A stretch of DNA of 64,000 bases, taken from contig JAAONU010000016.1 in NCBI GenBank assembly GCA_012932295.1, positions 45,849,241 through 45,913,240 on the forward strand. Reading direction: 5' to 3'. Source of the stretch: Cyclina sinensis (taxonomy: Eukaryota > Mollusca > Bivalvia > Venerida > Veneridae). The notes under the pieces were generated by a model that saw only the letters and a program-made list of their open reading frames with translations, made no database searches and had not been told where the DNA came from. Position 1 is the stretch's first letter; each line of letters opens with the position of its first letter. Position numbers and translations under genes: made by a program. Below are positions 25,691 through 39,400 of this stretch, piece after piece.

Positions 25691-27712
25691 AGGGAATTAC
25701 TAATTATTAAACTTGTTTTCGGGATATCCATTTGATCGTAAGAAATGTTGACTACCAGTCTTGCTTTCTTTGAAAGTAAATGCCTTTATGCACATATTAC
25801 AATTAAAAGATAAAAACACGATTATAAAAACATTTAGGACAATTTGTAATTCAACGACAAGATGTGTTCAGTTTCAACACACAGTCTTTTACACCGTTTA
25901 TATTTTGAGAACTACAATCAGTTTTAAGTTTCTTGTAAGAGGCCATAATGTTATTACATCAGTCTGGTTAAGATTAATATTCGACGTAAGTTTTACTTAC
26001 GATGACCAAAAATTATAGAAATCTTATAGAAAGGTAGTTTTATCTTTAACAGAACCTTCGTTCTATTTTATAACGAATAAACAATACGTTTCTAGCTGAT
26101 CAAATTTGTTCTACGTTATTACCATGTTTACAGGATTATTTGCTTCATTGCTTGAAGGAAAAACTCTATCTAGAATGTACTTCTTACAAGTTATTTTATA
26201 GTATTTTTCTTCAAATATTTATTTTGAACGTAACATAGTCACTCATACCCATATCTGGACAAAAAGGAAATATGAAATGGAAATTTTGCATAGTTTCTCA
26301 AGAATTTATGCATTTTATTTAGTATTTCTATACCATACCAAATTTAACTGATCTTTTTATTTAAAAATCGCATTCATTTTTTTAACAGAACTCGAACAAT
26401 TGAAGACAGAAATTTCATTCAAAATCATTTCAGGTTTGGAGATATCTCTGCTTTTGAGGGTCTTGTATTCTTGTGGTATCCATTTTACTGTTTGATGCCT
26501 GGTAAAGTATCAAGCATTTCAACTGCCTGTATTTCTTGCTACCAAGAAAATTAGCTCGCATTTTTTTTTAAACCCGACCAAATTTCCTTGATTGATTTAT
26601 TTCTGTAATTGCGAGTTCATGTTCACATTAATGTTGTAACCACGTGTTTTTGTTTCAGCAGCTCGTATTTTCCCACGATCAAAACAGAAATCTGTAAGAA
26701 AATTGTTCTTTATGGTGTTTGAAATAGTAGACGCCATTGTGAAACTGAACAAAAATAGCAAATAACTTATAATTAAAGCAGCTTCATGTCAAACATGAAC
26801 AGATTTGTTTCCGTAAGGACGCTTAAAGGATGCCAATTGTCGTTTGATTCGTTTCTTAGTGTCATTTGGTATTTTTGTGAACACTTAAAAATGTATTCTT
26901 TTATTACATTTTACTTGCGTGTTACTGCATTTAACCTTAACATTTTAATTATATAAAAGTCTCAATTTCTCGGTGTTTTCGTCATGACACTTGTTTTTTG
27001 CAGTTTGTCAGAACGATTTTTTTGTCATATAATTAACCTGTTTATTGTTAATAACCATTCAGGTACCGATTTTACGACATGACTCCGTTTTTTTACACAG
27101 TGTCAGGAAGTTAAAATTTTTCACTTACACGTTAAATAGGAACTTCACAAAAAATTCCATTATTATGATGAATAACTTCTTAACCAGCTTGCACCGAAAC
27201 GATTACTTACAATGTATGTTGAAAGTTTACTTAATTTGATAAATCATCAAAGGTCTTCATGAATGAAAAAAAAAAAACGAAATTTATATAATTAGTTTTT
27301 CATTAAATAAATATTCAACAAACAACATTGCGCCCCAACACATCGATACTTTATTCTCAATTCTGACATATCTAAACCAGTTTACAGTGACCTGAAACAA
27401 TATCCGGAACAGCCCACGCTTCATGTTGTGTTGACAGGAAATTGTGAATTTATAGATAAAACTATTTCCCTAACATTTCTAAGTGGAGTAAAATGAAGTT
27501 TTCGTCAGCAATTTTCTTTCAATACAACTAACTACGTACATTATCGTCTGAAACTGTCAAATATGGAAACGAAAATTCTTATTAATGTACTGTAAAAATT
27601 GTCAATGACATATAGGACGTTCACTGCTATTTATATTCATTTACGTATCTGCCATTTTAATGTCGTCGATGAACAATATGGTGTTTAATCCTGTTCCCAG
27701 ACATTGTTTCAA

Positions 27713-28135
27713 GACCCCGAAGGGAGGTATTTAGATTTTTAATTATCTGTCTGTCCGTCTGTGCGCTTTTTGTCCGTTCCATAACTTTGTCAGTCATGGA
27801 TGCATTTTGAAATAATTTTGCATAAATGTCCACACCATTAGACTTGCGGCTGACTCTAGAACAGTTAATTGTTATTACAGTGACTTTCTTGTTCAATTCA
27901 ATGTGACAACAATGAATGTCTGACACCAGCAATTTCACAGACAGGTCACTTCTAATCTATAAATATGTTTATGAATTTAGGTTTTATTAAACGTGTGCCT
28001 ACACCTACCTACTGATATGTGTTTGTTAACATCCCTTTCTCCTTTCAAACTTCTTCTTAAACACTTTCTTAGACTGTCTGGCCTTCATATACAGTGAAAA
28101 ACATGTTTTGTCCTAACGATGGCTTCGGGGGCATA
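27713..28135 (+). mobile_element. Short element with CCCCGAAG inverted ends and a single core unit
   Basis: The left end GACCCCGAAGGGAGGT (27713-27728) folds on itself (CCCC against GGGAGG). Its CCCCGAAG is inverted at the right end CTTCGGGGGCATA (28123-28135). A (GTCY)n stretch lies at 27746-27765, followed by 'gtccgttccataactttgtc'. That phrase corresponds to the unit start of the element at 1257-2252. Only one decayed core unit is present. The 423-bp element sits in the part of copy 1 that has no counterpart in copies 2 or 3, so it or its host block inserted after the triplication. No coding content. Confidence 0.7.
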
Positions 28136-28408
28136 TGTCCGTTCACAGCGAAAGGTCTTGCTAATTTTTTGGTGTGTGTTTTTGAATTGGTAATTCTTAA
28201 AGCTTTCTTTTTTAATTACATTTAAGCTATATGATATCACATCTATATCATATCATATAAGACATCAAAAGTAATAAAGACTTATTAACAATAAGCATAT
28301 TCGTTCAAATGGTGTTACGCACGATGAAAAATGGAGTTAAACTGATCACATAGGAACAGTTCCTCTGAGAACAACATCTTCAACATTTGTAAGTAAACCT
28401 GCTATTAT

Positions 28409-28551
28409 TAATTATTGGATTTGTTATTGACCCACTACGAAAATACAGGGGGTCTGTAGGATTAATAGGGGCGAGGCGATAACAGAGTCTTTCTACATAT
28501 CCAATAGACCCCTGTATTTCCTTAGTGGGTCAGGAACAAACACAATAATTG
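28409..28551. mobile_element. Fold-back (MITE-like) element with ~46-bp arms
   Basis: The left arm 28409-28455 and the right arm 28506-28551 are inverted copies. GACCCACTACG with ATACAGGGGGTCT on the left pairs with AGACCCCTGTAT and TAGTGGGTC on the right, and the match continues outward through TTATTG / CAATAA words. The ~50-base loop carries 'ggggcgaggcgataacagag'. A second, smaller hairpin, GACCGACTAT / ATAGTTGGTC, lies at 28842-28866 and may belong to a larger unit. Both lie in copy 1 only. The family is not recognised. Confidence 0.75.
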
Positions 28552-30492
28552 CTCTACTTCATTGACCACCTTCTGTACCATATTTTGACTCAAATGAGAT
28601 TGGTTGTGTAAAAAAATCAATTTATGTATTTCTTAATTTAGATTTCTTGGTAAAATATTTATAAACATAATATTTTTCAACATTAAAATGAAGTTTCTTT
28701 GTTTTTACGAAATGACAAAACAAGACAAAAGTGAATATTTAAAACAAAATGTAATGCAGTGGAGGAAAATAATGATTAATGCGATGAATTTTGTTAAATG
28801 GCAGCCATTTTGTTATTTTATGGCAATAGTGGGTCTACTGACCGACTATAGAAAATAGTTGGTCACCACGTGACTGCTCTTATCTAATGAAAAAAAAAAC
28901 AAGAAGAAACTAGTGGGAGGTAGATAATAATCGTTATATTCTAATTAAACTAAAGACTTGTTTATGGGTCGAGTCATTAAGCTATCGCTAAATAAAAGTC
29001 CCAAATTTTCAATGTCTCATTAAAACTGTTCATTTAAAATGTTGATGTTTGGAATATGACGTTTACAGAAAACACTACAAGAAAAGTCATACCGCCTTTG
29101 AAGTACCTGACTTGAGTTTTACAGTATTTCTGATAAGCAATTAATGAAATGATTTTATATAATTTGTCTACATATCTGCATTTCCAGAAACAAAGTGTTG
29201 ATTTTTATTTCTTAAACAGAAGGGTTTACTTTTGGAAATTCATATATTAACTTTAGTTTTTAAGATACAGTAGAGAAACTGTGATCGTTTGATACTTATA
29301 AGACATTTTACAGTGTTTATATTTCAATAACTCTCACTTTACACAATACTTGCTATTTTCTCGTCTGTTGTCTGTTTCATCTCCTGTCAACTTCCGCAGC
29401 TTAATTGCCATCAAAGAAAGAAATTCACATCTAACACCATAAAGATCATTTATAAAGACGTATTTGGAGACAAAGCCCTGGTTTGTATTGAATTATTCAC
29501 AGAATGTGTAAATAGCAACCTGACTGAACGCTCTAGCGTTGATGAATGGTGTGTCACTTTTTTGTAACTGCTCGGTTCGAATGTTCTGTGTCAGTCAAAT
29601 GCAAATGTGCCGTGTTGCGAGATTACCAACAATGTGGTCGAATTTACATTTTTAGGGTTTTTCACTTTCAGATAGTAGACTGCCTGGAAATTACCTTTTT
29701 ATACTTCTGTGTGATGTCACGTGACATATTTTTCATTTTACCTCTTAGTGGTAATTACGCAGACTACGACATTCATTTACAATAGTATACTTTGGCAAAA
29801 TGCTTTACATTTATGCAACTACTTCATAAACCTATCAAAGTGAACTAAATATTCACAAAGATATTCTGATCTCATCATGGTAAATCAGACAACAGCTCGC
29901 CATTTGAAATTTTCAACTGAGACTACTTTTTTTCAGCTCTGATCATAGATTACCTAATGTCTTGGAGACAATATACAAATAAATCATAAAAGTAGCCGAT
30001 CACTCTCTGACACGTTTCTTCTTTGTACTTTTTTGTATAATCATACGAATAAAGACCTTCATAGATGTCTCACGAACTGTACTAAAGGCAAGTCACTTTC
30101 CCACACTTAATTTACACTTACTTATATCATGACGTGATGAAGTCTCCTGAGTACATTGTGTCTGTTCTAAACGAACAAACAATATTCAAGCCTTTATCAA
30201 GACCTGGCTTAATTCATATCACAAAATGTAAAACGGAGCAGACAGTTTCTCTAATGTATCCATGGCTAATATTTATTACATGGATTATGTTTATGCCATG
30301 GTTAGTTTCTATTCCATGGGCTGTATCTATGTTTATGCTAATTCATATTAGCAAATGAAAGTCTATCATTTCAGTACAAGATTCTTCAGAAGAACTTTTG
30401 GGAACGAGTCATCAAATGTTTTTTAAACTTTATCTTGAAGGCTCTATGGGGAAGCACATATTAAATATATATCATCATCATCAGTCATCATG

Positions 30493-30510
30493 TAAGTTGC
30501 AAGAACTTGC
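30493..30510 (+). repeat. Fragment of the SINE 3' part
   Basis: TAAGTTGCAAGAACTTGC is identical to 19914-19931 inside the SINE. The preceding CAGTCATC is also shared, with about 14 bases missing between them. The tRNA-like 5' part is absent, so this is a 5'-truncated or decayed relative, preceded by an (ATC)n stretch. Confidence 0.6.
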
Positions 30511-33311
30511 CTGCCTAGTATATATAGACAGTATTGACTGTACGCAGTAATACTTTGAACTATTTCAGCTAATGTCAACTTTTAATATATTTATTGTCTA
30601 CGTATAACTATCACTAAATCTAGTCATGTTTTCTAGATGGCTTCTCTTTTCAACTTTCGCAAGACATGAATGCCACTCTTGAGAAAAAAGTGCATATTAG
30701 ATTTTTCAGTTACTTCTGTGCATAAGAAATTTAAATGTCATTTATTTTCCTTTAAAACATACAATTTTAGTCTTGTTGGAGATTAAATGTCGATAAAAAC
30801 TTGTATTTAGAGATTTTTTTGCCTCAAATAAAAATATTCCACGTAAGAAAGAATGATAAATTAAACGGCATAATCCGAGGAAAAAAAAGATCAGAAAAAT
30901 GGTATTAGACTGAAAAAGTCCGAAAAACACAACTGGCATTGGCAGCCACATGAGACAGGAAAAATGAAATTGTTGCAACATTTTCTGAAATACAAAACTG
31001 GATTTTGAGTTTGTCGAATTGAACATTTCTGCCATGCTTACCTGCATATCATCTTTTCGGTTATTATGGTAATGCATGTAACAACTAGTACTCGTTAAAA
31101 CATTAACACTGGGAGCGTTGTCACAACGATCATTAAATAGAATGGCATACACTACTATTACTGAAATCGATATCTATATCCTTTGAAACGTGGACTTTTA
31201 TTTTATAGCAAATACTTGAATCAGTTTCAAAAGCATTTTTGTTAAAAAAAAACATTTTCAATGTAATTTAGCAGACCCTACAAAATAAAGTAACTTAAAT
31301 GTAAAATGTAGAACACATAAATCAGAGAAATGTTCTTACAATTTTATTAACAGAAACATTTAAGACAAAAACTTCAGTATCTGTTTAAACGAATGATTTT
31401 ATTATAGCTTGTTCACGTCAGGCAGCTGAAAGACCGCAATTACAAAAGCTTTGGCATAGATTTTAGCATTGTGCAGTACTTACAGATTCTGAGGCGCTAA
31501 ATACCAATGTTTTCCCTTCTTTTTTTCAATCAATTAGAATGTAGACAAGTTATCATTTAATCTTGTACTACAAAGCGTTATTGCTCCAAATTATCTTTTT
31601 TCCTATTTTTTTTTAAAGATATTCATCAGTTAAATGTCGACAATTTTCAGAACGCTTATGACTCTTGAAATGCATTGTGGAGTGTCCAAACGATCCCTGC
31701 TTTGTCAACTTTCTCCTTTGCCGGCAGTTGCCAAAATTTCAATGGTAACCGTAAATGCAGCCGGTTTTTTTTAGGAAATGTATTTGTTTTCTTACTTACT
31801 GGCTGACATTTGAATGGATTATATTGATCAAAGCTTGAAAATAAAAAGATAGAGAACATATTTACCTATGATGTCATATTTCGTTGTACATATGATCTAA
31901 ATATTTTTTTTTTGTTGAAGTATACCTGAAACACAAACAATGTGCAATGTTTACCTGGATAGAATAATAGAATAGAAATTTAGGAGATAACTGTTGCAGT
32001 AAAACACTGTATGTGTTAAAATATTCGATGGCGTTATATATTCTTTTATTGCCAGTTTCAGCACAATTTATACTTTCAAAATGACATATTAATGAAACAA
32101 AATATTTTTTACCGAGGCCCCGACATAAAAAAGAAAAGTAAAACTGTTGTGCTCTTTACTTTTGAATATTGTATAATATTAGTATTAAAAACTTATTGTG
32201 AAAGAGACAAAATTTATTCGCACGTATGCCTTTTAATAAATAGATCTAAAGTAGAAATCCATTTCGTCAGTAGCGTCTTCAACAGTTTTCAACTTCTTGT
32301 TATCAGATGCATTAAAAAAAACCTTGTCTTAGCACACTTATTATATAAGTTCCATTTAAGCATGTAAGTAGATACTTAAACATACTTAAATAAAAAAGGT
32401 AAGAATAACGGTACATTTTACAATGAAATGTAATTAGAAAAACATGATTAATTTCTGTTTCTCAAACGCTTGCTTCCCGTCACTTATCTAACAAAAATGT
32501 TGAAAAATGTGAAAATGCATATCAGATAAATCACAGTCAGAAAACAAAGCCTCCCGCACACTCAAAACGTAGACAGTAGAAATATTTACGCCTTGAGTTC
32601 AGTCAACATTCACAAATACAGAAAATATTTCAAGTTTCTTTCCCTTGAGATTAATTACACTGTCTGAATTTTCTTTTTAATGTTGAGCAAGTAGGAAATG
32701 GGGGCTTTACCCTGATTAAGTACTTTTATGGTTGGTTGCTTCAAAAGACTTAATTATTCATATCTCTGTCTGTCTAGTAAATTTATATATTTCGCATAGG
32801 TGACTTTTCAGTCTGGTATAGGTTTTTTATCTATTTATTTTATTGTCTGACATTAAACACTCTCTTTTTGAGACAAAGGCTAGTCATTAATCCGCTTTTT
32901 ATCATCGTGTCAACCGATCTGCTGATTTTCATTATTCAGGTTCATAAATGTAAATCTCAAATCGGAGTTGAGAGCGCAGTTAAAGTATCATGCCTTACAT
33001 AATACTGACACCACAGCGGTATAAATAAACGTATTTGGAACAGTAGCCGATCCTCAAAACTGAATTAGGTGGCCCCGATGAAAGTGTAATGTGTCTGATA
33101 GTGTAGAAAAACACTGATTAATGAGGTATTACAGTGTCGTCTGCTGTGTTCATGTCAAGTTTATGTCATCAGACTGACCTTCCCGTAAATGTAACATCTA
33201 CGAAGAATTAAACACTGACATTAATGGATCCTATAGACTTAACTAACAGGCTTACAGTATGCGAGCAAGGGTCAGATAAACATAATCAGTTACACAATGT
33301 AAAGTATTTAC

Positions 33312-33525
33312 TTAACCCTGAACATGCTGAAATTTTGTAATGGATTTGCCAAGCTTTGAATTTGGAACAGTCCATTCAAAGTTTAAGGGATTTCAATATC
33401 AAAATACAAAAATGGAGCTACCAACAGTATAGAGCCTGGTCAGATTGCACGGATGTGCAGGCTGGCCTGGCTCTATACTGGTGGCAAAGGCTAATCGCTT
33501 TCGGTTCCACCAGGTTAAGGGTTAA
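33312..33525. mobile_element. MITE-like element with TTAACCCT ends and internal hairpin
   Basis: TTAACCCT (33312-33319) at the left is exactly inverted as AGGGTTAA (33518-33525) at the right, and the match extends inward with about 15 of 19 bases agreeing. In the middle AGTATAGAGCC (33426-33436) and GGCTCTATACT (33469-33479) form a perfect 11-bp stem around 'tggtcagattgcacggatgt'. The 214-bp element has no counterpart in copies 1 or 3 of the triplicated segment, so it inserted after that duplication. TTAA may be its target but was not proven. The open frame of 78 codons spanning it has no known motif. Confidence 0.75.
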
Positions 33526-36406
33526 TAAAGATTTTCGGAATATCCATGTGATAGAAACAATGACATTTGGTCTTTCTTTGGTAAAAATTTAAGACCTTTT
33601 GCACACAATTATAAGAACACAGTCTATATTATTTTAACATTTAGAAAACAATGTATAATGTGTGGCATACACATGTGATTGAAGGAAAACAGTAAAAAAG
33701 AAAAATGCTATACATTCGTTTAACATAATAATAATACTCTGAAAAATACCACATAAATGAATATCATTCCTGTAAACTTCACTTCATATAAATCTTTTTG
33801 CACTTATTGTTTGATATTTTCGTAGTTTTTTTTATAGTATATATGTATCCGATCCAAGAAGATAATCTTATTATAATACATAATCTAAGAAATACTGAGA
33901 TATATTTCGACCTTAATCAAACATTCGTTAAACGTACATAATGGAGGACTATTGCAATGTTTACTCACCAATTACTAAAAACGTATAGGTGAACCTAGAA
34001 AAAACTTATCTTAATCGAAAGAGAAATTAGTATCATTCAAGATATGTAAAAGTCTCAGTGATGTTTTTAAATATATTCAACTTAAACTACTTATATGTAG
34101 TCAGGTAACAGTAACCACAGGATTTTTTAAGTAGCATTGTATACAGCCTGTTTACACCTTTCATAATTTGAGAACGAATTTGGTTTCAGTTTCCAGATAT
34201 TCTTATATATAGAGGCGTTCGATTTTTGTTTTCAAACTAACCTTCGACTTAAGTATTTTGTATGTTCACTATAAAGAAAAAAAATACAGTAATCTTTAAC
34301 AGAACCCTCGTTCAATTTTCAAACGAATAACTCATTTGTTTTTAAGCTGATCATGATTGTTCGACCATAATAGTATGTTAAATGCATATATCTCGAACAG
34401 TGGAGTTTCTTTTTACGGAGGAACACTTATTCACACTTATTTTTTGTTTTAATATACTTTATTTAGTTTAAAAGGATTAATATTTGATTTCATTTAGAGT
34501 AAATAAACGAATAAATATAAACGAAATATAAATTCGATTAAACAAAACCTTAATAAAATAAATGTGACAACAACAAGAAAAATGTGTGTGTATATAACGT
34601 CACTTTAGGGGCTCTGTAGCTTTGCTTGAGGAAAGGTCTATTTTGAAGACACTTGTTGAAACTATTTGATCGTTTTATTCTTCAATATTTAAGCTGAATG
34701 TATCGTACGTTAGCCATTACTTATTTGAGGTGTTGCTTATTCAAATAACAAAGTTGTTTATATCACTGTTTAAAAAAACGTAATTATGAAAAGGAAATTT
34801 CACATTTTTCCTGGACGTTTTGGCTTTTCATATTTGGATTCCCATATCAAACCAAACTGACTTTATTTTGTTACTTTTTGAGTATTAAATGCGCATTCAC
34901 CTTGTTTGTTTTTTTTACATTACTCAAACAATTATTGAATGCAGTAATTTCATTCAGAATAATTTCAGGTTTGTAATTATTTTTTGTTGGAGATTTTTTG
35001 TGATGCTTCGCCTTGTTAAATGTCAATTATTTCAATTGTTACCAACATATTTGCTCGCATCATTTTCACCAAAGATTTGTCACCATGAGTTTTAGTTTCA
35101 GCAGCTCGTATTTTCCCACGATGAAAACAAATCTCCTAGAAAATCGTTATTAATAGGGTTTGTAATGGCAGACATCAGTGTGAAATTGAACAAAAAGGCA
35201 ACAATGCTCATTTCAAACATAAATAAAACAATATTTTAAAGTGATTCTTTTGTAATGAAGCTTAAAGGATGCCAATTGTCATCTTATTTCTTTCTTAGTT
35301 CAATTAGATAATTTTTGTGAACACACGGAATAGAACAAAATAATGAATTTATATGATTAGTATTTCATATATACTCAACAAACAACATTGCGCCACAACA
35401 CACGTCCGTATTATTTTCTTAATTCTGGCATTTCTGGACCAGTTCGCACAGAACTGAAACAATCCACGCTTCATACTGTGACTAAAGGAAATTATAAATG
35501 CATAGATAGAAATATTTCCCTTTAATAGTGGTGTAAAAATGAAATTTACGTTTGCAAGTTTTATTCATCTACAATCAGCTACGTGTATTGATACATTAAG
35601 TTCATTTGAAATGATAAAGTATTAAAACAACAATCTTCTGTTTCTAAAGAGAGCTTTATAATTCAATTACTATCACTTAACACAAGACACAAGGCTTTTT
35701 AGCTATTTTCTTGTTTAATGTTTTTTTTCTGTTTTCGATTGTTGTGGTAGCTAAATTTGCCACCAAAAGGTGAAGCTCTCATCTAAAACCATAAAAATCA
35801 TTTAAAAGGACGTATTTGGAAACGTATTGAATTATTCATGGAATGTGTAACTGGTAACCTGACTAACACTAAAGCATTGATGAATGATGTGTCCCTTTTA
35901 TGTAACTGCTCAGTGCAATGTTTAGTGTCACTCAAGTACATATTTTTCATTTTTAACCGTTAGCGGAAATACGATAGCTTTGACATTTATTCATTCTACC
36001 TTCTTTTGGCAAGAGACTGTTCATTTAAGAAAGTAGTTGCATTAATCAACTTGCAAAACTGTCAGTTTATTAAATACTTACTAAGCAAAATTAATCTCAT
36101 TATCGTTAATTAGCAATAGCCTGCCGTCTGAATGTTCTACCACTTAGACAACATTTGTCAGCTCTGATCATAGATTACCAAATTCCTGGAGGCAATATGT
36201 TTTAAAATCGTAAAAGTAACCGATCGCCCTCTTCAACAATTCTTCTTTGTACTTATTTTGTGTAATCATAATCTCTTTGCTGTAACTGGTTATTCTGATA
36301 AAGTTTCCAGTATTTGTGCTGTTTGGACAGGTTCACTGCGTTGACAACAGCAAATAAACAAAAGTTTGCCCTGCTAAAATATATTTAAACAGTACTTGCC
36401 AAAACA

Positions 36407-39400
36407 ACTTTGAGACAGACTTGTAATTTAGATGTTCTAACCGGAAATTAAGCTTAAATCCTCTGGTTTGTACACATAACAGAAATTGTTGTGTTTAATG
36501 CTCGACAAGTGAAAATTGATAAAGCTTAGTTTGTAAAGTCTAGCAAAGGGACATATTTATCTGTCACTTGTTGATAAATTTAGAAATCTTATTAAATGCA
36601 ACGCTTTCGTAGGTTATTTGGTATTATATTGATAATTATTCCTAAACTATAAACAAGTCCCACGAATTGTTCCAAATTATGGTCATTTTTTCTTAAACTA
36701 TGACGTGATGCCGTTTCTCGACGTTGTTTGGACATTCACATTACAGTAATGTTCAGTTCAGCAGAGATCGGTTTCAAGTAGAGAATATCTGTATTTTATC
36801 CTTGCCATGGCTTGTATCTATTCTATGGAATGTATCTATTTCCTTGTATGTATGCCATGGGTTGTTTCTACTAGTATATTATGAACAGGAAGTATTTTAA
36901 GCGTAAGACTCAGCATATTTATACCTGTGTTTGTAGTTATAGTTAAACCAAATCATAATAAAGTGTACTATTTCAGTTTAAAAATTTCTCTTTCGTCAGT
37001 AGTACGTTGGGGGTTTTTATCTAATAAATAAGTTATAAAGAGTCATCAAAATATTTCTGAACTGGATTGTGAAAGCTCAGTGGGGAAGTATGTAACTGTA
37101 TACTTAAATAAATGTCACTTTTGACATAACTATTATCTACGTCGTACCATCACTACACATTTTCCAGACGGTTTTTCTTTTCAACATTCCCATGAGTAAA
37201 AATATGTAGAGAAAAAAGTAAACTACTGCAGCGTTAACGAATTTTTAAAGAACAGACCGAACTAAGTGTACACATAAATGTTTTGTTTCTGTGCTTAAAT
37301 CGAGTATACTTTTAACATTGACGGATTTGTATGTTGTTTGGCGAGAGCCTAATATGTATCTATATTGATTGTAAAAGTGGCCAGATAACTAATAACTGTC
37401 AGTCTTTGAAGTTATTAACGGTCCACATTTTTGAAAAGGTATTATTTGTTCTTGAATTGATTTTACCTTAATATCTGTTGCTGCTGCATGTTCCACATGT
37501 CAATCAATTATTACAATAACCTACTTTTGTTAGATTTTGTATTTATTATCAAGTCTAATCGGGATATTATCAAGTCTAATCGGTCGGTAAGACGTAAATC
37601 TAATGATTTACATATAATGCAAATACTCCCTTTATTTCTAATTACCATGAACAAACTCAGTTTCAAAATTAATGTTACATTGGTAAACATTAATGAGCCC
37701 ATTGAGAAAAAAATCGCAAATTAAACACCTCAATTACTTATTTGGATGAAGTATTTAGACACCATTAACGTTCTTTAGCAATATAAACTTTAAGGCTGTT
37801 TGTTATCGATAAAACTTGTATTATCAGATTCTATTTGCCTCAAATAAAAAAAAATAAACGGGAAAAGAGCGATAATCGTTTGAATAAATAAAACAGAAAA
37901 AATATTGTAAAAAAATATTAAACTGAAAAATACGAACAACAAAATGCGCATAACTTTGAATAGACGGTCACATAAGGCAGGGATATAGGGAAATCACTTA
38001 AAACTGTTGCAAAGTTTCTATAACAGAAGTCTGATATGTAAGTTTTTCTTTGAATTTCAGTTACCATAGGTGACCCATTCATTTTCCCCTATCAGATGAC
38101 AAGTCGAGAAATATATACAAGTCAATAAAATATGTCTCCACCCGAAGGGCGTGGTTGGGGGGAAGTGCCCAAAACTCTGCCAGAAACAATGCGAGCAGAA
38201 ACTTCTGACGATATGCACATCTAGGCTTGGTAAAAACATTCCTGTTAAGTTTCAATGAAATCCTCTAAGCGGTTTTGGAGATGAAGTGTGGACAAGATTT
38301 TAATATACAAGTTAGAGTAAAAAAAGTGCCGATAACTCTGCCAAAAATATCTGAGCAAAAACTCCTGACGATATGCACAAGAAGGCTTGGTGACAAACAT
38401 TCCTGTGAAGTTTCAATGAAATCCTCCAAGCGGTAAGAAGTGTGGACAAGATTTTAATATAGAAGTTATAGAAAAAAATGACTAAGTGTCCAAAAAATAA
38501 TCTGAGCAGAAACTCCTGAGGATATGCACAACTAGGCTTGGTGACAAACATTCCTGTTCAGTTTCAATAAAATCATCTATGCGGTTTTGGAGCTGAAGTG
38601 TGGACAAGACTTTAATATAGAATTAAGAGTAAAAAAATGACTAAGTGCTCATAAAACTGCAAAAAATAAACATTTGTATAACTGCGAATGCAAAAATGTG
38701 CCATGTGTTTCAAACTTTGAGACAGACTTGTAATTTAGCTGTTTCGAACCAGAAATTAAGCTTAAACCCTGTAGTTTGTAAACATTAACGGAAATCGTTG
38801 TGTTAAATGCTGGACAAGTGAAAATTGATATAGCTTAGTTTGTCAAGTCTAGCAAAGTAACATGTGTTTATAAATTTAGAAATCTCATTAAATGCAACGC
38901 TTTCATAGCTAATGTGGTAATATATTGAAAAGTATTTCTAAGCTTTAAACAAGTCTCACGAATTGTCCCAAATTAAAGTCATTTTTCCTAACTTACATGT
39001 ATATTTAGTTTTATTATGGCTTGATGCCGTTTCTCGATGTTGTTTGGACATTCACATTACAGTAAATGTACAACTGAGCAGAGATCAGTTTCATAAGGAC
39101 AATATCTGTATTTTATCCTTGCCATGGCTTGTATCTATTCTATGATTGTATCTATTGCCTTTTATGTATGCGACGGGTTGTTTCCACTAGTATGCAATAA
39201 ACAAGAAGTATTTTAAGCGTAGGTCTCAGTATATTCATACCTGTGTTTGAAGTGATAGTTAAATTAAATCATAATAAAGTGTACCATTTCAGTTTGAAAG
39301 TTTTTCTTTCGTCAGTAGTACTTTGGGGACTTTTGATCACATAAGCAACTAATAAAGGGTCATAAAAATATTTCTAAATAATATTTTGAAAGCTCAGTTG

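Larger units (their letters stand above)
21950..29770. repeat. Copy 1 of a tandem triplicated non-coding segment (~7.8 kb)
   Basis: Anchors that recur in the same order in the later copies include: 'atcatagattac' at 22127; 'ctttgtacttattttgtgta' near 22197; 'gacgtgatgacgtttct' near 22629; an 18-bp CCATGG minisatellite at 22805-22955; 'gaaagctcagttaggaagta' near 23144; 'aacattaatgagcccc' near 23903; 'gcagccacataagacaggga' near 24196; 'gcattgtggggtgttcagac' near 24956; 'tctttttgaaacaaaggct' near 25197; 'gaagaatcaaacactgacag' near 25534; 'cagctcgtattttcccacga' near 26660; 'caacaaacaacattgcgcc' near 27317; and 'tattgaattattcacagaat' near 29487. Copy 1 alone carries the inserts at about 27500-29250. 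It is diverged from the others by many substitutions and indels. There are no shared long open frames, so it duplicates non-coding DNA. Confidence 0.82.
29771..35995. repeat. Copy 2 of the triplicated non-coding segment (~6.2 kb)
   Basis: The same anchors appear in order: 'atcatagattac' near 29948; 'ttctttgtacttttttgtat' near 30018; 'gacgtgatgaagtct' near 30130; the CCATGG minisatellite at 30260-30335; 'gcagccacatgagacaggaa' near 30943; 'gcattgtggagtgtccaaac' near 31672; 'tctttttgagacaaaggct' near 32863; 'gaagaattaaacactgacat' near 33203; 'cagctcgtattttcccacga' near 35101; 'caacaaacaacattgcgcc' near 35378; 'tattgaattattcatggaat' near 35826. Relative to copy 1 it lacks about 250 bases near 30045 and the block around 27500-29250, and it gained the small element at 33312-33525. 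A 136-codon minus-strand frame (30742-31152) has only a diverged, shorter partner in copy 3 and is not conserved as protein. Confidence 0.82.

Noticed and set aside
30742..31152. 136-codon minus-strand open frame, the longest in the window, hydrophobic in its middle part
   Set aside because: It lies in the triplicated segment; copy 1 has no comparable frame and copy 3 has only a shorter, poorly matching one. Indels between copies break the frame, so there is no protein-level conservation.
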